From Halobacteriales archaeon QS_1_68_20 (GTDB lineage Archaea; Halobacteriota; Halobacteria; Halobacteriales; PXRE01), in the NCBI GenBank assembly GCA_003021085.1, contig PXRE01000029.1, forward strand, positions 1 to 64,000: a DNA stretch of 64,000 nt, in the 5' to 3' direction. Positions within the stretch are counted from its first letter, which is position 1. Each line of letters opens with the position of its first letter. The notes under the pieces are model-generated. The model had not been told where the DNA came from and did no database searches. It was given only the letters and a program-made list of their open reading frames with translations. The translations under genes were made by a program, and so were the position numbers. Below are positions 1 through 8,816 of this stretch, piece after piece.

Positions 1-99
1 AATCCGCTCGAGTGTGACCGTCACGTCCGGCAGTTGGGTGAACACCGTCCCCAGCGGGAACTGGGCGGACGGAACCGTGAACGTCGCTTCGGTAGCCAT
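1..99 (-). CDS. HTH (bacterio-opsin activator-like) protein, N-terminal fragment
   Basis: Thirty-three codons are visible, starting at the ATG complementary to 97-99 and running off the left edge in frame. The N-terminus (MATEATFTVPSAQFPLG) resembles the start of haloarchaeal bacterio-opsin-activator (Bat/HTH-10) regulators, which carry an N-terminal sensor-like domain and a C-terminal helix-turn-helix. The DNA-binding domain lies outside the window, so the family call rests on this short N-terminus only. Confidence 0.5.
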   Translation of the reverse strand, partial: MATEATFTVPSAQFPLGTVFTQLPDVTVTLERI

Positions 100-131
100 T
101 GTCCGAACCGTTGGTTTCCAGCGGGAAAGGT

Positions 132-784
132 CTAAGCCGAGTGCTCGGGACGGCGTTTCCTGGACGCCTGCATTCTTGAACGATGCCTCCGCGCGACACA
201 AACAGGGAGTCGTTGACGAGGCCCCGGGAGCGTGTCATAGGCCGGGATAGCCCCTTTGTTGAGCGCCGCCTGCCGGATGGCTCGCCGTTCCTCACGGGTG
301 AGGAAATCCTGGGGCTGGTGATTCCCGCCGGAGCCGTCGAACGAGTACTCGAACGCCCATTCATCGAAGCCGCGTTCGTGGTACAGCCGTTTCGAAAAGT
401 GCTCTAACCCCTCCTGGGCTTTCCCTTTCGCTGTTTGGCTCGTGTCCGAGACGGCGAGGTAGTCCATGTAGGCCGCCGCGTCCTCATCGTCCGGTGGGTG
501 CTTGTACGCACCTCGCTGGTCCCAGAGCCAGCAGTCGAATGCCGCGGTCCGGTAAGCCGTGCTGTACACAGTGTACGGCGAGTACCCTTCGGCCTTGTCA
601 GGGTTCTTCCCGATCTTCAACAGCCATGACAGGACGTCCACGCGGCGGTTCGATAGTCCACGAGTTGTTTGTCGGACAGCACGCAGTCATGCGATTTCGG
701 GACGATGGGGACGGGTCGTTCACGGTCGATCGTGTCGATGGTCGAAATGGGACAGCGCGAGAGCATGATTGGCAGGTCGGTCAT
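132..784 (-). pseudogene. decayed haloarchaeal tyrosine-recombinase (integrase), N-terminal part
   Basis: An ATG at 784 opens a frame (MTDLPIMLSRCP...DKQLVDYRT) that matches the start of haloarchaeal XerC/D-like integrases. Around 645 the homology jumps to another frame (RVDVLSWLLKIGKNPDKAEG), consistent with loss of a single base. The second frame continues through the core-binding SAM-like domain (SPYTVYSTAYRTAAFD, FDGSGGNHQPQDFLTREERR) and fades after PAYDTL near 228; the rest to 132 is unrelated sequence. The catalytic R-H-R-Y domain is absent. It lies directly 3' of tRNA-Leu on the same strand, the usual place for the integrase of a tRNA-integrated element. It is a remnant and cannot be active. 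Confidence 0.8.
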
Positions 785-818
785 TGTGAGTCTCCTGCCT
801 CGACGAAAATGGACCGTA

Positions 819-837
819 GCGGGCGTAACACGCCCGC
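819..837. repeat. perfect short inverted repeat 3' of tRNA-Leu
   Basis: Eight-base arms GCGGGCGT / ACGCCCGC around the 3-nt loop AAC, 7 nt past the tRNA 3' end on the minus strand. It could fold as a terminator-like hairpin or be an integrase arm site. It is not followed by an obvious T-run. Confidence 0.5.
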
Positions 838-843
838 AGAGAA

Positions 844-928
<85 letters not shown>

Positions 929-1110
929 ACTGCGTGTCAGATGCGTCCGAACGTATCCCTGCCCCGAATAAAAGCCCTTTCATTTGTCGTCCGCAGTGGC
1001 GGAACCCCGCGTGGATCGTCGTCGCTTGCGGCGGGGACGACCCCCCTCGACGGCGGACGCCGCCGTCCGAGGCCAAGGCATTCATTAGGCGGTTGCGCCT
1101 AGGGGAACCT

Positions 1111-1617
1111 ATGCCGAAGTACTCGACGGGGGGCGCCTCAGGGGGCGACGACGGCGACGCCTGTGAACTCTGTGGCGCCTCGACGGACTCCCTCCGGAGG
1201 GCCAGCGTCGAAGGGGCCGAACTGCTCGTCTGCTCGTCCTGTGCTCCCCACGCCGACCCGGAACCCCAGCGCGAGCAACGGTCGACCGGGACCGCCTCGG
1301 GGGCCGACAACGGCGGCGACGGCGGCCCGAAGATGGGATCCAGCGAACTGTGGGACCGCGACTCCTCCCACTGGGAGGAGGAAGGCACCGACTACGAGTC
1401 CGATCCCCTGCCGTACCTCGTCACGAACTACGGCGACCGCCTCGTGGAGGCCCGCCAGGAGGCTGGCCTCCAGCGCGAGGAACTCGCCGACCAGCTCGGC
1501 GTCCCCGAGGAGGACCTCCTGGCCGTCGAGCAGGGCCGGGGCGCCCGCGCCGGCGTCGGCGGCAGCGTCGTCGAGGCCATCGAGGAAGCGCTGGACGTCA
1601 CCCTCACGGAGCGGTAG
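1111..1617 (+). CDS. multiprotein bridging factor type 1 (MBF1)-like transcription factor
   Basis: 168 aa. An N-terminal zinc ribbon has CxxC pairs at C18/C21 and C41/C44. An acidic linker follows, then a C-terminal XRE-type helix-turn-helix at about 105-165 (YGDRLVEARQEAGLQREELA...). This zinc-ribbon plus Cro/XRE layout is that of archaeal MBF1, a general transcription or translation-associated factor. I chose the ATG at 1111; an upstream in-frame extension would run through the tRNA region. It stands alone, 84 nt before the AlaX gene. Confidence 0.85.
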   Translation: MPKYSTGGASGGDDGDACELCGASTDSLRRASVEGAELLVCSSCAPHADPEPQREQRSTGTASGADNGGDGGPKMGSSELWDRDSSHWEEEGTDYESDPLPYLVTNYGDRLVEARQEAGLQREELADQLGVPEEDLLAVEQGRGARAGVGGSVVEAIEEALDVTLTER

Positions 1618-1700
1618 CGGTCGACCTGCCCGGCGTGACCCGGCTTCGTACCCTGCAGGAGCGTGACGCTTAAGCGCGCTCCCCCGCTGGAAACGCGGTG

Positions 1701-2915
1701 ATGACCGACGAGCGCGCGCCAGCGGAGCCGTACACGACGAGTTTCGAGGCCACCGTCGAACGCGTCGACGACCGCGAGGTGGTGCTGGACCGCACGTACT
1801 TCTACGCCGAGAGCGGCGGCCAACCGGCCGACCGTGGCGTCCTCGGCGACCAGCAGGTCGTGGACGTCCAGCACCACGACGGCGAGGTCGTCCACGTGCT
1901 GGCCGACTCACCCGCGTTCGAGGCGGGCGAAACCGTCGCCGGCCAGGTCGACGAACAGTTCCGCACCTACTGCATGCGGGCGCACACCGCCAGTCACGCC
2001 CTCTACGGCGCCGGCCGGCGACTGCTGGAGGACCTGGGCTACGGCGGGTTCGACATCGGCGAGGAGAAGATCCGGGTCGACTTCACCACGCCCACCGAGA
2101 TCGACGACGAGATGCTGGTGGAACTCGAACGCCTCACCAACCGCGTCATCTGGGAGTCTCGCCCGGTCACCTGGGAGACCTACCCGAAGGACGAGGCCCT
2201 GGAGATGGACCGGATCGCGTTCAACACCAAGACCGAGGAGGGCATCGGCGGCGAGACGGTCCGGGTCGTCACCATCGGCGGCGACGAGGGCGACGAAGGC
2301 GAACCCTGGGACGTGGCGGCCTGCGGCGGCACCCACGTCGAGAACACCCGCGAGATCGGCCCCGTCACCGTGCTGGAGCGATCCAACCCCGGCGAAGGGT
2401 TGACCCGCGTCGAGTTCGCCGTCGGCCCGTCCGCGATCCAGCGCCGCACGACCGAGAAGACGGCCGCTTACGACGCCGCCGCCGAGATCGGGACGAACCT
2501 CGACGACCTCCCCGGCGAGGTCGAACGCCTCCAGGAGGAGGTGGCCAGCCTGGAAGACGAGGTAGCCGACCTCCAGGGGCGGGTCGCGGCGGCCAGGGTC
2601 GCCGAACTCCGCGAGGAGACCGTCGAGCGCGACGGCGGCACCTGGCTGGTCGGCGCCGTGGACGGCCTCGGTCCGAACGACCTCCAGGAGCACGCGAAGG
2701 AACTCGCGGGCGAGGACGCCGACGTGGTCGCCCTGCTGGGGCAGGACGGCCGGACGTTCGTCGCCACGGCGGCCGCCGACGGCTTCGACGCGTCGGCGGT
2801 CGTCGAGGAGGTCACCGACGAGTTCGGCGGCGGGGGCGGCGGCAGCCCAGACGCCGCCCAGGGCGGCGGCATCGGCGCCGACCCCGGCGAAGTCGTGACG
2901 TTCCTGCGGGAGTGA
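1701..2915 (+). CDS. alaX: alanyl-tRNA editing protein AlaX (long form, with DHHA1 domain)
   Basis: 404 aa. A trans-editing hydrolase expected to clear Ser-tRNA(Ala) or Gly-tRNA(Ala). The N-terminal barrel contains the signature ESGGQPADRG. The editing domain carries the four zinc ligands H95/H99 (HTASH) and C208/H212 (CGGTH). A coiled-coil (about 265-300) leads into a C-terminal DHHA1 domain ending in a glycine-rich loop (GGGGGGSPDAAQGGG). This is the AlaRS C-terminal half without the synthetase domain, as in AlaX-L proteins. ATG 1701 follows an in-frame GTG at 1698; either could be the start. Confidence 0.9.
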   Translation: MTDERAPAEPYTTSFEATVERVDDREVVLDRTYFYAESGGQPADRGVLGDQQVVDVQHHDGEVVHVLADSPAFEAGETVAGQVDEQFRTYCMRAHTASHALYGAGRRLLEDLGYGGFDIGEEKIRVDFTTPTEIDDEMLVELERLTNRVIWESRPVTWETYPKDEALEMDRIAFNTKTEEGIGGETVRVVTIGGDEGDEGEPWDVAACGGTHVENTREIGPVTVLERSNPGEGLTRVEFAVGPSAIQRRTTEKTAAYDAAAEIGTNLDDLPGEVERLQEEVASLEDEVADLQGRVAAARVAELREETVERDGGTWLVGAVDGLGPNDLQEHAKELAGEDADVVALLGQDGRTFVATAAADGFDASAVVEEVTDEFGGGGGGSPDAAQGGGIGADPGEVVTFLRE

Positions 2916-3015
2916 GGTCGGCGACCGGCCTGTCGACGTCGGCTCGGCGGGGAGAGGCGGTCGGTCGCTCCGGGGAAACGGGCATTTTTTCGGCACGCCC
3001 GCCGAGGATTCGGGC

Positions 3016-4143
3016 ATGCAACTGAGCGAGGAGCAGCGGGCGGTCCGGGACGTCGTGCGGGAGTTCGCGGTCGAGGAGATTCGCCCGACGGCCGAGGAAG
3101 CCGACCGGGACCAGCAGTTCCCCGAGGACGTCTGGGACGGCCTCGCGGAACTGGACCTGACGGGGCTGACGGTGCCCGAGGAGTACGGCGGCTACGACGC
3201 CGACCGGGTCACCTACAGCCTCGTCAACGAGGAGGTCGCCTACGGCCAGCTGTCGGTCGCGACGGCGCTGTCGGTCCACTGCCTGGCGACCTCCTGCATC
3301 GCCGAGTTCGGCAGCGACGACCAGAAGGAGCGGTGGCTCCCCGAGATGGTCGAGGGCCGGCCGGTCGGCGCGTTCGCGCTGTCGGAACCCGGCGCCGGGT
3401 CCAACCCGGCCCAGATGGAGACGGTCGCCCGGAAAGAGGGCGACGAGTACGTCATCGACGGCAAGAAGCAGTGGATCACCAACGGCCAGCGGTCCGGCGT
3501 CGTGATCCTGTTCGCCAAGACCGACCCCGAGGACCCCCGGTCGATCACGCAGTTCGTCGTCCCGAAGGAGGTCGACGGCCTGGAGGTCGGCAAGAAGGAG
3601 GACAAACTCGGCCTGCGGGCCTCCGACACCACCACCCTGCTGTTCGACGGCGCGCGCATCCCCGCGGAGAAGCGCCTCACGCCCGTCGGTGAGGGGCTGT
3701 CGGCGGCGTTCTCGATCCTCCAGGGCGGCCGCATCGGCATCGCAAGCCAGGCGGTCGGCCTCGCGCAGGCCGCCCTCGACGAGGCGGTGGCGTACTCCCA
3801 GGACCGCGAGCAGTTCGACCGGCCGATCTCGGAGATCCAGACGATCCGGCACAAACTCGCGGACATGAAGACGAACCTGGAGGCCGCGCGCCTGCTGACC
3901 CGGGAGGCGGCCCGCCGCAGCGACGCGGGCGAACCGGTCGAGGTGTGGGCGAGCATGGCGAAGTACTTCGCCAGCGAGATGGCCGTCGACGTGACCAACG
4001 AGGCGGTCCAGATCCACGGCGGCTACGGCTACGTCCGCGAGTTCGACGTCGAGCGCCTCTACCGGGACTCGAAGATCACGACCATCTACGAGGGCACCTC
4101 CGAGATTCAAAAGAAGATCATCGCCCGGAACGTCCTCGACTAG
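3016..4143 (+). CDS. acyl-CoA dehydrogenase
   Basis: 375 aa, full length for the family. It is an FAD-dependent alpha,beta-dehydrogenase of acyl-CoA thioesters in fatty- or branched-chain acid oxidation. Visible are the N-terminal helical domain, the FAD/substrate loop (ALSEPGAGSNPAQM, KQWITNGQRSG) and the C-terminal motif YEGTSEIQ, whose Glu359 fits the catalytic base of the short-chain class. No ETF or thiolase genes lie nearby, so the chain length it acts on cannot be inferred. Its TAG stop shares the palindrome CTAG with the stop of the convergent protease gene. Confidence 0.92.
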   Translation: MQLSEEQRAVRDVVREFAVEEIRPTAEEADRDQQFPEDVWDGLAELDLTGLTVPEEYGGYDADRVTYSLVNEEVAYGQLSVATALSVHCLATSCIAEFGSDDQKERWLPEMVEGRPVGAFALSEPGAGSNPAQMETVARKEGDEYVIDGKKQWITNGQRSGVVILFAKTDPEDPRSITQFVVPKEVDGLEVGKKEDKLGLRASDTTTLLFDGARIPAEKRLTPVGEGLSAAFSILQGGRIGIASQAVGLAQAALDEAVAYSQDREQFDRPISEIQTIRHKLADMKTNLEAARLLTREAARRSDAGEPVEVWASMAKYFASEMAVDVTNEAVQIHGGYGYVREFDVERLYRDSKITTIYEGTSEIQKKIIARNVLD

Positions 4144-5321
4144 TACTGCCGGGCCGCCCGGACGGCGGCGTAGGCGTCCACCAGCCCCTCGCCCTGTTCT
4201 TCCTCCCAGAGGCCGATATCCTCTGCCGTCTCGAACAGGACCGACCTGGCCTCGTCGTTCGAGAGTCCGTAACTCGTCGTCAGGGCGGCCGCGCCGGTGA
4301 CGTGCGGCGTGGCGGGCGACGTGCAGTCGTCTCGCCGGTACTCGTCGCGCGGGACCGTCGAGAGGATTTCCTCGCCCGGGGCGGCCAGGTCGACCTCGGG
4401 ACCCGTCGACGAACAGGCCATCAGCCAGTCGTTGCGGTCGGTCGCCGAGACGGCGACCGTCGTGTCGTACGCCCCCGGATAACCGACTGGACCCCCGTAG
4501 TTGTCACCGGCGGCGGCGACCACCAGGCTCCCGCTGGCGTCGGCGTACGCGCAGGCGTCCCGCAGGACCTGGCTGTCCTGGTCGGTCCGGATGCTCAGGT
4601 TGATGGCGTCGATGTCCTGGTCGGCGGCCCACTCGATGCCTGCGGCGACGTCCGACGCGCTACCGGACCCGTCCGATTCCAGCACCTTGACGGCAGAGAG
4701 GTCCGCGTCCGGGGCGACGCCGACGACCCCGACGTCGTTGTTCGTGGCGCCCGCGACGCCGGCGACGTGCGTGCCGTGACCGTTGTCGTCGGCCCAGGGC
4801 GCAGGACACGCGCCCGAACAGGTCACGATGGCCTTCCCCCCTGTCACGTCGAGGTCCTCGTGGGTGGGATCGATGCCGGTGTCGACGACGGCGACGCTGG
4901 AATCGCTCCCGGTGTCGCCGTCGTGGTGGGCATCGTCCGCGTCGATGCGGTCGACGCCCCAGGGCATGCATTGCTGTTCGTGGGGATCACAGAGGGGTTC
5001 GTCTCGGCCGTGGCCCAACGTCCCGACGTCCCCGTCTGTCTCCACGTACCGCACGAACGGGGCCTCGCGGAGCGAGTCCAGCGCGTCAACCGGGAACGAC
5101 CCCGCGACCGCCCGGCCGACACTGCCGAAGTCGAACTCGTGAGCGACCGACGTGGCCGCCTCCCGCACCGGCCCGAGGTCCGTCCCGGGGTCGACCCCCA
5201 CGACGTGGCGGTCCGTCGCCGCCGACGCCGTTCCGACCCCGATGCCGACCGCCCCCGTCGTGATCGCCGCCAGCACCCGCCGCCGCGACGTTTCGCCGGT
5301 CTTCGGGTTTTCGCGCACCAT
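4140..5321 (-). CDS. Tat-exported subtilisin-family (S8) serine protease, halolysin-like
   Basis: 393 aa. It starts with a twin-arginine signal (SRRRVLAAITTGAVGIG, about 12-35), followed by an I9-type propeptide (about 38-100) and the S8 catalytic domain. Asp147 (AVVDTGID), His182 (GHGTHVAG) and Ser335 (CTSPATPHVTG) form the triad. The motif around the Ser departs from the usual GTSMASPH. The oxyanion position in VVAAAGDN reads Asp273 rather than the usual Asn. Seven Cys suggest disulfides. There is no C-terminal extension as found in classical halolysins. Upstream are an AT-rich promoter and a strong Shine-Dalgarno sequence. Likely secreted; whether it is fully active is unclear because of the altered motifs. 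Confidence 0.85.
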   Translation of the reverse strand: MVRENPKTGETSRRRVLAAITTGAVGIGVGTASAATDRHVVGVDPGTDLGPVREAATSVAHEFDFGSVGRAVAGSFPVDALDSLREAPFVRYVETDGDVGTLGHGRDEPLCDPHEQQCMPWGVDRIDADDAHHDGDTGSDSSVAVVDTGIDPTHEDLDVTGGKAIVTCSGACPAPWADDNGHGTHVAGVAGATNNDVGVVGVAPDADLSAVKVLESDGSGSASDVAAGIEWAADQDIDAINLSIRTDQDSQVLRDACAYADASGSLVVAAAGDNYGGPVGYPGAYDTTVAVSATDRNDWLMACSSTGPEVDLAAPGEEILSTVPRDEYRRDDCTSPATPHVTGAAALTTSYGLSNDEARSVLFETAEDIGLWEEEQGEGLVDAYAAVRAARQY

Positions 5322-5333
5322 ACGTTGTAAAAT

Positions 5334-5343
5334 TCACCTCCTT
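5334..5343 (-). promoter_or_regulatory. strong Shine-Dalgarno sequence of the subtilase gene
   Basis: The minus strand reads AAGGAGGTGA, a full match to the 16S anti-SD, 12 nt before ATG 5321. Most genes here look leaderless or have weak SDs, so this one stands out. The spacing is a little long. Confidence 0.6.
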
Positions 5344-5370
5344 AAACTTATATTTAATTTATATACAATT
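5344..5370 (-). promoter_or_regulatory. AT-rich TATA region of the subtilase gene
   Basis: The minus strand contains TATATAAATTAAATATAAG, with two overlapping TATA-like boxes. It is the only AT-rich stretch between the divergent protease and HAD genes. Transcription from here would give a leader containing the SD. Confidence 0.55.
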
Positions 5371-5440
5371 ACATCATCGCGAGCGTCGACGCGAGAGGCG
5401 TCCGGTAGGCACTTGCCGGCGCCGGCCCTACCGCGGGATC

Positions 5441-5977
5441 GTGCCCTACGACGACTACGAGGCGGTCGTCTACGACCTCGACGGGACGCTGGTGGACCTG
5501 ATCGTCGACTGGGAGACCCTGGCGGCGGACCTGTCCGCGCGCCTCCGGGAGGTGGGGGTCGACCCGGACCGGTTGCGGGCCTGGGACCTCCTGACCGCCG
5601 GCGAGGAAGCCGGCATCGGCGAGGAACTGGACGCCATGATCGCCGAACGGGAGCGGGGCGGTGCCCGCCGCTCCGAGCGCAGGCCCCTGGCCGACGAGGT
5701 GCCGACGGTCGACCGCCCGGTCGCCGTCTGCTCGCTCAACTGTGAGGCAGCGTGCCACATCGCGCTGGAGACCCACGACCTGGCTCCGGCGGTCGACGCG
5801 GTGGTCGGCCGGGACTCCGTCGAGACGCGCAAACCCGACCCCGAACCGCTGCTCGCGGCAGTCCGGGCGCTCGACGCCGACCCCGACGAGGCGGTGTTCG
5901 TCGGTGACTCCGAGCGCGACGCCGTGACCGCCGAGCGCGCGGGGACGGCGTTCCGGTGGGTCGACGAGGCGGGGTGA
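5441..5977 (+). CDS. HAD-superfamily hydrolase
   Basis: 178 aa, beginning at GTG 5441. Motif I is YDLDGTLVD with nucleophile Asp12 and acid/base Asp14. Motif II lies near AVCSLNCEAA. The C-terminal motif is VFVGDSERDAVTA, a phosphoglycolate-phosphatase-like arrangement with an alpha-helical cap. It is shorter than a typical phosphoglycolate phosphatase. The substrate cannot be inferred. Divergent from the subtilase gene. Confidence 0.85.
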   Translation: MPYDDYEAVVYDLDGTLVDLIVDWETLAADLSARLREVGVDPDRLRAWDLLTAGEEAGIGEELDAMIAERERGGARRSERRPLADEVPTVDRPVAVCSLNCEAACHIALETHDLAPAVDAVVGRDSVETRKPDPEPLLAAVRALDADPDEAVFVGDSERDAVTAERAGTAFRWVDEAG

Positions 5978-5998
5978 GCGCCGAACTGAACGCCCGGC

Positions 5999-6262
5999 TC
6001 ATTCCTGCCGGCGTGCGTAGGTGTAAGCGGCGACCGAGGTGAGCAACCAGACGAGCGCGCCGATCCGGACCGCGAACCCGGCTTTCGCCTCCCAGGTCGG
6101 CAAGTCGGCCGGTACCGACAGCAGCGCGACCAGGGGGGCACCGACGACCACGGTGGTCACGAAGGTCACCTGCATGACCCAGGTGTAGTCGACGCCCTCC
6201 GGGTCGGTGGTCTCGACGGGTTCGGGCACGCTTCCGGGTGGCCGCCGAGCGGACGTAAGCAT
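5999..6262 (-). CDS. small membrane protein, DUF5822-like
   Basis: Up to 87 aa. The core (VETTDPEGVDYTWVMQVTF) and two transmembrane helices (about 29-50 and 63-82) match the haloarchaeal family I know as DUF5822, whose function is unknown. Homologues begin near the VPEPVE segment, so a GTG about 11 codons downstream may be the true start. It sits 21 nt from the end of the convergent HAD gene. Confidence 0.7.
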   Translation of the reverse strand: MLTSARRPPGSVPEPVETTDPEGVDYTWVMQVTFVTTVVVGAPLVALLSVPADLPTWEAKAGFAVRIGALVWLLTSVAAYTYARRQE

Positions 6263-6383
6263 GTCGGTCGCGCTGATAGACGCGTCTTCTCGTCGTATTC
6301 GGTGTGGCCGTTGAGATCGCGTGTCGGATTCGATCTAGCTCCCGGCGCGAGCGCGACGACCCAATCTCGACTGCGAGAAATTC

Positions 6384-6590
6384 CTAGAAGTCCAGGCGCA
6401 CGAGGTACCAGAGGAAACCGGCCCCGGCCAGCGCACCGACAACCGCGAGCCCACCGATCACGGCCAGGTCCACGCCGCCCTGGACGCCGATGAGGACGGC
6501 GGAGACGGTGACCAGGGAGACGAACCCGACCTTCAGGCGGAGGTTCCAGGAGTTTCGCTCCTCGTCGGTGATGGTGCCGCGGTCTACCAC
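6384..6590 (-). CDS. small two-helix membrane protein of unknown function
   Basis: 68 aa. A short charged N-terminus (MVDRGTITDEERNSWNLR) is followed by two hydrophobic helices (about 21-42 and 43-64). High GC3 and an acidic soluble part support a real gene. It resembles small haloarchaeal membrane proteins found next to DUF5822. No catalytic motif is seen. Confidence 0.6.
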   Translation of the reverse strand: MVDRGTITDEERNSWNLRLKVGFVSLVTVSAVLIGVQGGVDLAVIGGLAVVGALAGAGFLWYLVRLDF

Positions 6591-6679
6591 GGCACCGCCC
6601 CACGGCTCCGACCGGAATCGACAGCACGCATCGCGGTGACGACGTTCATGGAGACCCTAGACCCGGGGTCGGCTTGACG

Positions 6680-7231
6680 TTACTGGAATCCGCGCCCGAC
6701 CCCGTCGTCGTCGACGAGTTCGTCCAGTTCGGCGTCCAGCACGTCCTCGGCGTCCTCGAAGGTAGTCGCCAGTTCGTCGAGCGCCTCCGGCCGGTCGGTC
6801 TGCTCGTACTCCATCGGGCCGAACGCGGGGCTGTCCAGCACCTCCATCACGTCGTCGAAGAGGTCGTCCGGCGCCGTCGGCGCCTCGGCGTGGGCCTTCA
6901 GGACCTCCTCCAGGCGGTCGGCCTTCGTCTCGGCGTCGTCCTCGTCCTCGGGGGGTTGCTGGACGGCGAAGCGGGCGTCGGCGTCCTCGCCCGGGAACAG
7001 CGGATCGAGGTCCTCGTCGACCCGGCGAGCGACCTGGGTGCCGACGCCGTTCACCTCGAATGGGTTCTTGGCGTAGGTCTTCAACTGGAAGACCCCGACG
7101 CTGGGGTGACCGAGGTAGAGGTCCTCGCCGAGTCCGCCCCGGCGGTCGCCAGCGACGGCCCGCCAGTCCTCGGGGTCGGCGTTCTCGTCGACCACGTCGG
7201 TCACGATGTCCTGCCAGTCTCGAACCCGCAT
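6680..7231 (-). CDS. conserved haloarchaeal protein of unknown function
   Basis: 183 aa from ATG 7231, soluble and very acidic. The N-terminal half is the recognisable part (MRVRDWQDIVTDVVD, GDRRGGLGEDLYLGHP, QLKTYAKNPFEVNG). The C-terminal half is an Asp/Glu-rich helical tail. I know of no function. The longer in-frame ORF upstream runs through the divergent promoter region and is probably not translated. Confidence 0.7.
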   Translation of the reverse strand: MRVRDWQDIVTDVVDENADPEDWRAVAGDRRGGLGEDLYLGHPSVGVFQLKTYAKNPFEVNGVGTQVARRVDEDLDPLFPGEDADARFAVQQPPEDEDDAETKADRLEEVLKAHAEAPTAPDDLFDDVMEVLDSPAFGPMEYEQTDRPEALDELATTFEDAEDVLDAELDELVDDDGVGRGFQ

Positions 7232-7355
7232 GGGGGGCCGTTCGCGCGGAGCCAGGTTCAAGTTGTCGGTTCGACGGAACCCGGCGGCGTCGTGGCCGTC
7301 CCGGCCGACTCTCCCGGCGAGAGGTTCGACCGTCCGGCCCGCGTATCCCGGTCGA

Positions 7356-8339
7356 GTGCGGCCGTCGGCCCGCGACGGGCGGGACGGCGCCGCCGAGGTC
7401 CCCACGAACTACGAACTCCGCGAGCGGATCGAGGCCGTATCGAACGCCTCCGGCGGTAGCAACGACCTGCTGACGGTCGCGGTCACGCCCGACCAGCCCA
7501 TCGGCGAGTCCCTCGAACGGGTCGAGGAGGAACACGACATCGCCGAGTACGTCTTCGACGACCTCCCGGGACCGGTCGACGAACCGGTCCACGAGTGGGA
7601 CAACGAGTTCGACGTGGACGTGATCGAGGCCGCCGACTCGTCGGCGACCTACGGCCTCCTGGTGGTCGAGCGTGGCGGCGCCGCCCTGGGCGAACTGGCG
7701 GGCGACCGGGTCGAGACCGTCGAAACCGTCGACAGTGACGTGATGGGCAAGACGCGGCCCGGAGGCCAGTCGGCCCAGCGGTTCGCGCGCGACCGCCAGC
7801 GCCAGAAGGAGGAGTTCTTCGGGGAGGTGGCCGAGGAGGCCGAGCGAGCCTTCATCGACGGCGACGACCTCGCGGTCGACGGACTGTTCGTCGGCGCCAC
7901 CACCGTCACCGTCGACGAGTTCACGGGCGGCGAGTACCTCGACCACCGCCTGCGAGACGCCGTCGTCGGCACGTTCTCCGTCGAGTACGCCTCCGAGCAA
8001 GGGTTACGTCAGCTCGCCGAGAAGGGTAGCGAGGCGACCGAGGACGCCGAGCGGGAAGCGGTCCGGGAGGCGCTGGCACGGTTCCGGGAGGCGCTCCGGG
8101 ACGAGGACGCCGGGGCGGTCGAATACGGCGAGGACGACGTCGGGCGGGCGCTGGAGTACGGCGCCGTGGAGACCCTCCTGGTCTCCGGCGACCGGCCAGT
8201 GGCGGCCGTCCACGAGTACGAGGAGCGCACCGAGGAGAAAGACGACGAGGTGGTCGTCGTCCCCCCGAACACCGGCGACGGCGAGCGCTTCGCGGAGACG
8301 TTCGGCGTGGCCGCGATCCTGCGGTTCTCCATCGACTGA
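7356..8339 (+). CDS. Vms1/ANKZF1-like peptidyl-tRNA hydrolase (eRF1-fold, GGQ motif)
   Basis: About 327 aa from GTG 7356. The central region has the release-factor signature MGKTRPGGQSAQRF (near residue 136) and then RDRQRQKEEFFGEV, as in the archaeal Vms1-like branch of eRF1-fold proteins. In eukaryotes these release nascent chains from stalled 60S subunits. The C-terminal domain (GAVETLLVSGDRP) is eRF1 domain-3-like. The role in ribosome rescue is inferred from family. The start is uncertain: no ATG lies near the expected N-terminus, and GTG 7356 is the closest in-frame start. Confidence 0.75.
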   Translation: MRPSARDGRDGAAEVPTNYELRERIEAVSNASGGSNDLLTVAVTPDQPIGESLERVEEEHDIAEYVFDDLPGPVDEPVHEWDNEFDVDVIEAADSSATYGLLVVERGGAALGELAGDRVETVETVDSDVMGKTRPGGQSAQRFARDRQRQKEEFFGEVAEEAERAFIDGDDLAVDGLFVGATTVTVDEFTGGEYLDHRLRDAVVGTFSVEYASEQGLRQLAEKGSEATEDAEREAVREALARFREALRDEDAGAVEYGEDDVGRALEYGAVETLLVSGDRPVAAVHEYEERTEEKDDEVVVVPPNTGDGERFAETFGVAAILRFSID

Positions 8340-8378
8340 GGTGTCCCCGATCCGCCTCGCTGGAGGCGGCGAGCGTGG

Positions 8379-8816
8379 TCAGTCCCCCGCGCGGGCCGCG
8401 TCGAGCGCGACCCCGAAGGCAAACGGGGGCAACCCGACGTCACGAACCAGTACGTCGGCGTGTGGTTGTCCCTGCACGACGCCGACGACGAGGTTGGCGA
8501 CGACGCCGAGCAACGAGAGCGCAGTCAGCGCCGCGACGGTCGGGGTGTGCCAGTCGGCGAGCAGCAGTACCCCGAACAGCACCTCGCTGACGCCGAACAG
8601 CACGAACGTCGGGTCCAGCGGGAGCAGGGCAGTCGGCCACAGGTCCGCCAACAGCGGGGCCAGGTAGCCGTGCCAGGCCGCGGGCGCGACGAGTTTGTGC
8701 GCGCCGGCTAGCAGGATCACGACGCCGAGCGCGAACCGGAGGGCGGCCCTCGCGTGGTGGGCGTACCGGCCGATCCAGGCGTCGGCCCGATCAAGAGCCG
8801 TCGTGACGGCCGTCAT
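8379..8816 (-). CDS. DoxX-family membrane protein
   Basis: 145 aa from ATG 8816. Four transmembrane helices are visible (about 28-46, 57-77, 80-98 and 105-120). The first helix contains RFALGVVILLAGAHKLVAP, typical of DoxX/DoxD-like proteins of uncertain redox-related function. An upstream in-frame extension reaches into the helicase gene region and is rejected. Convergent with the Vms1-like gene, divergent from the Dna2-like gene. Confidence 0.8.
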   Translation of the reverse strand: MTAVTTALDRADAWIGRYAHHARAALRFALGVVILLAGAHKLVAPAAWHGYLAPLLADLWPTALLPLDPTFVLFGVSEVLFGVLLLADWHTPTVAALTALSLLGVVANLVVGVVQGQPHADVLVRDVGLPPFAFGVALDAARAGD

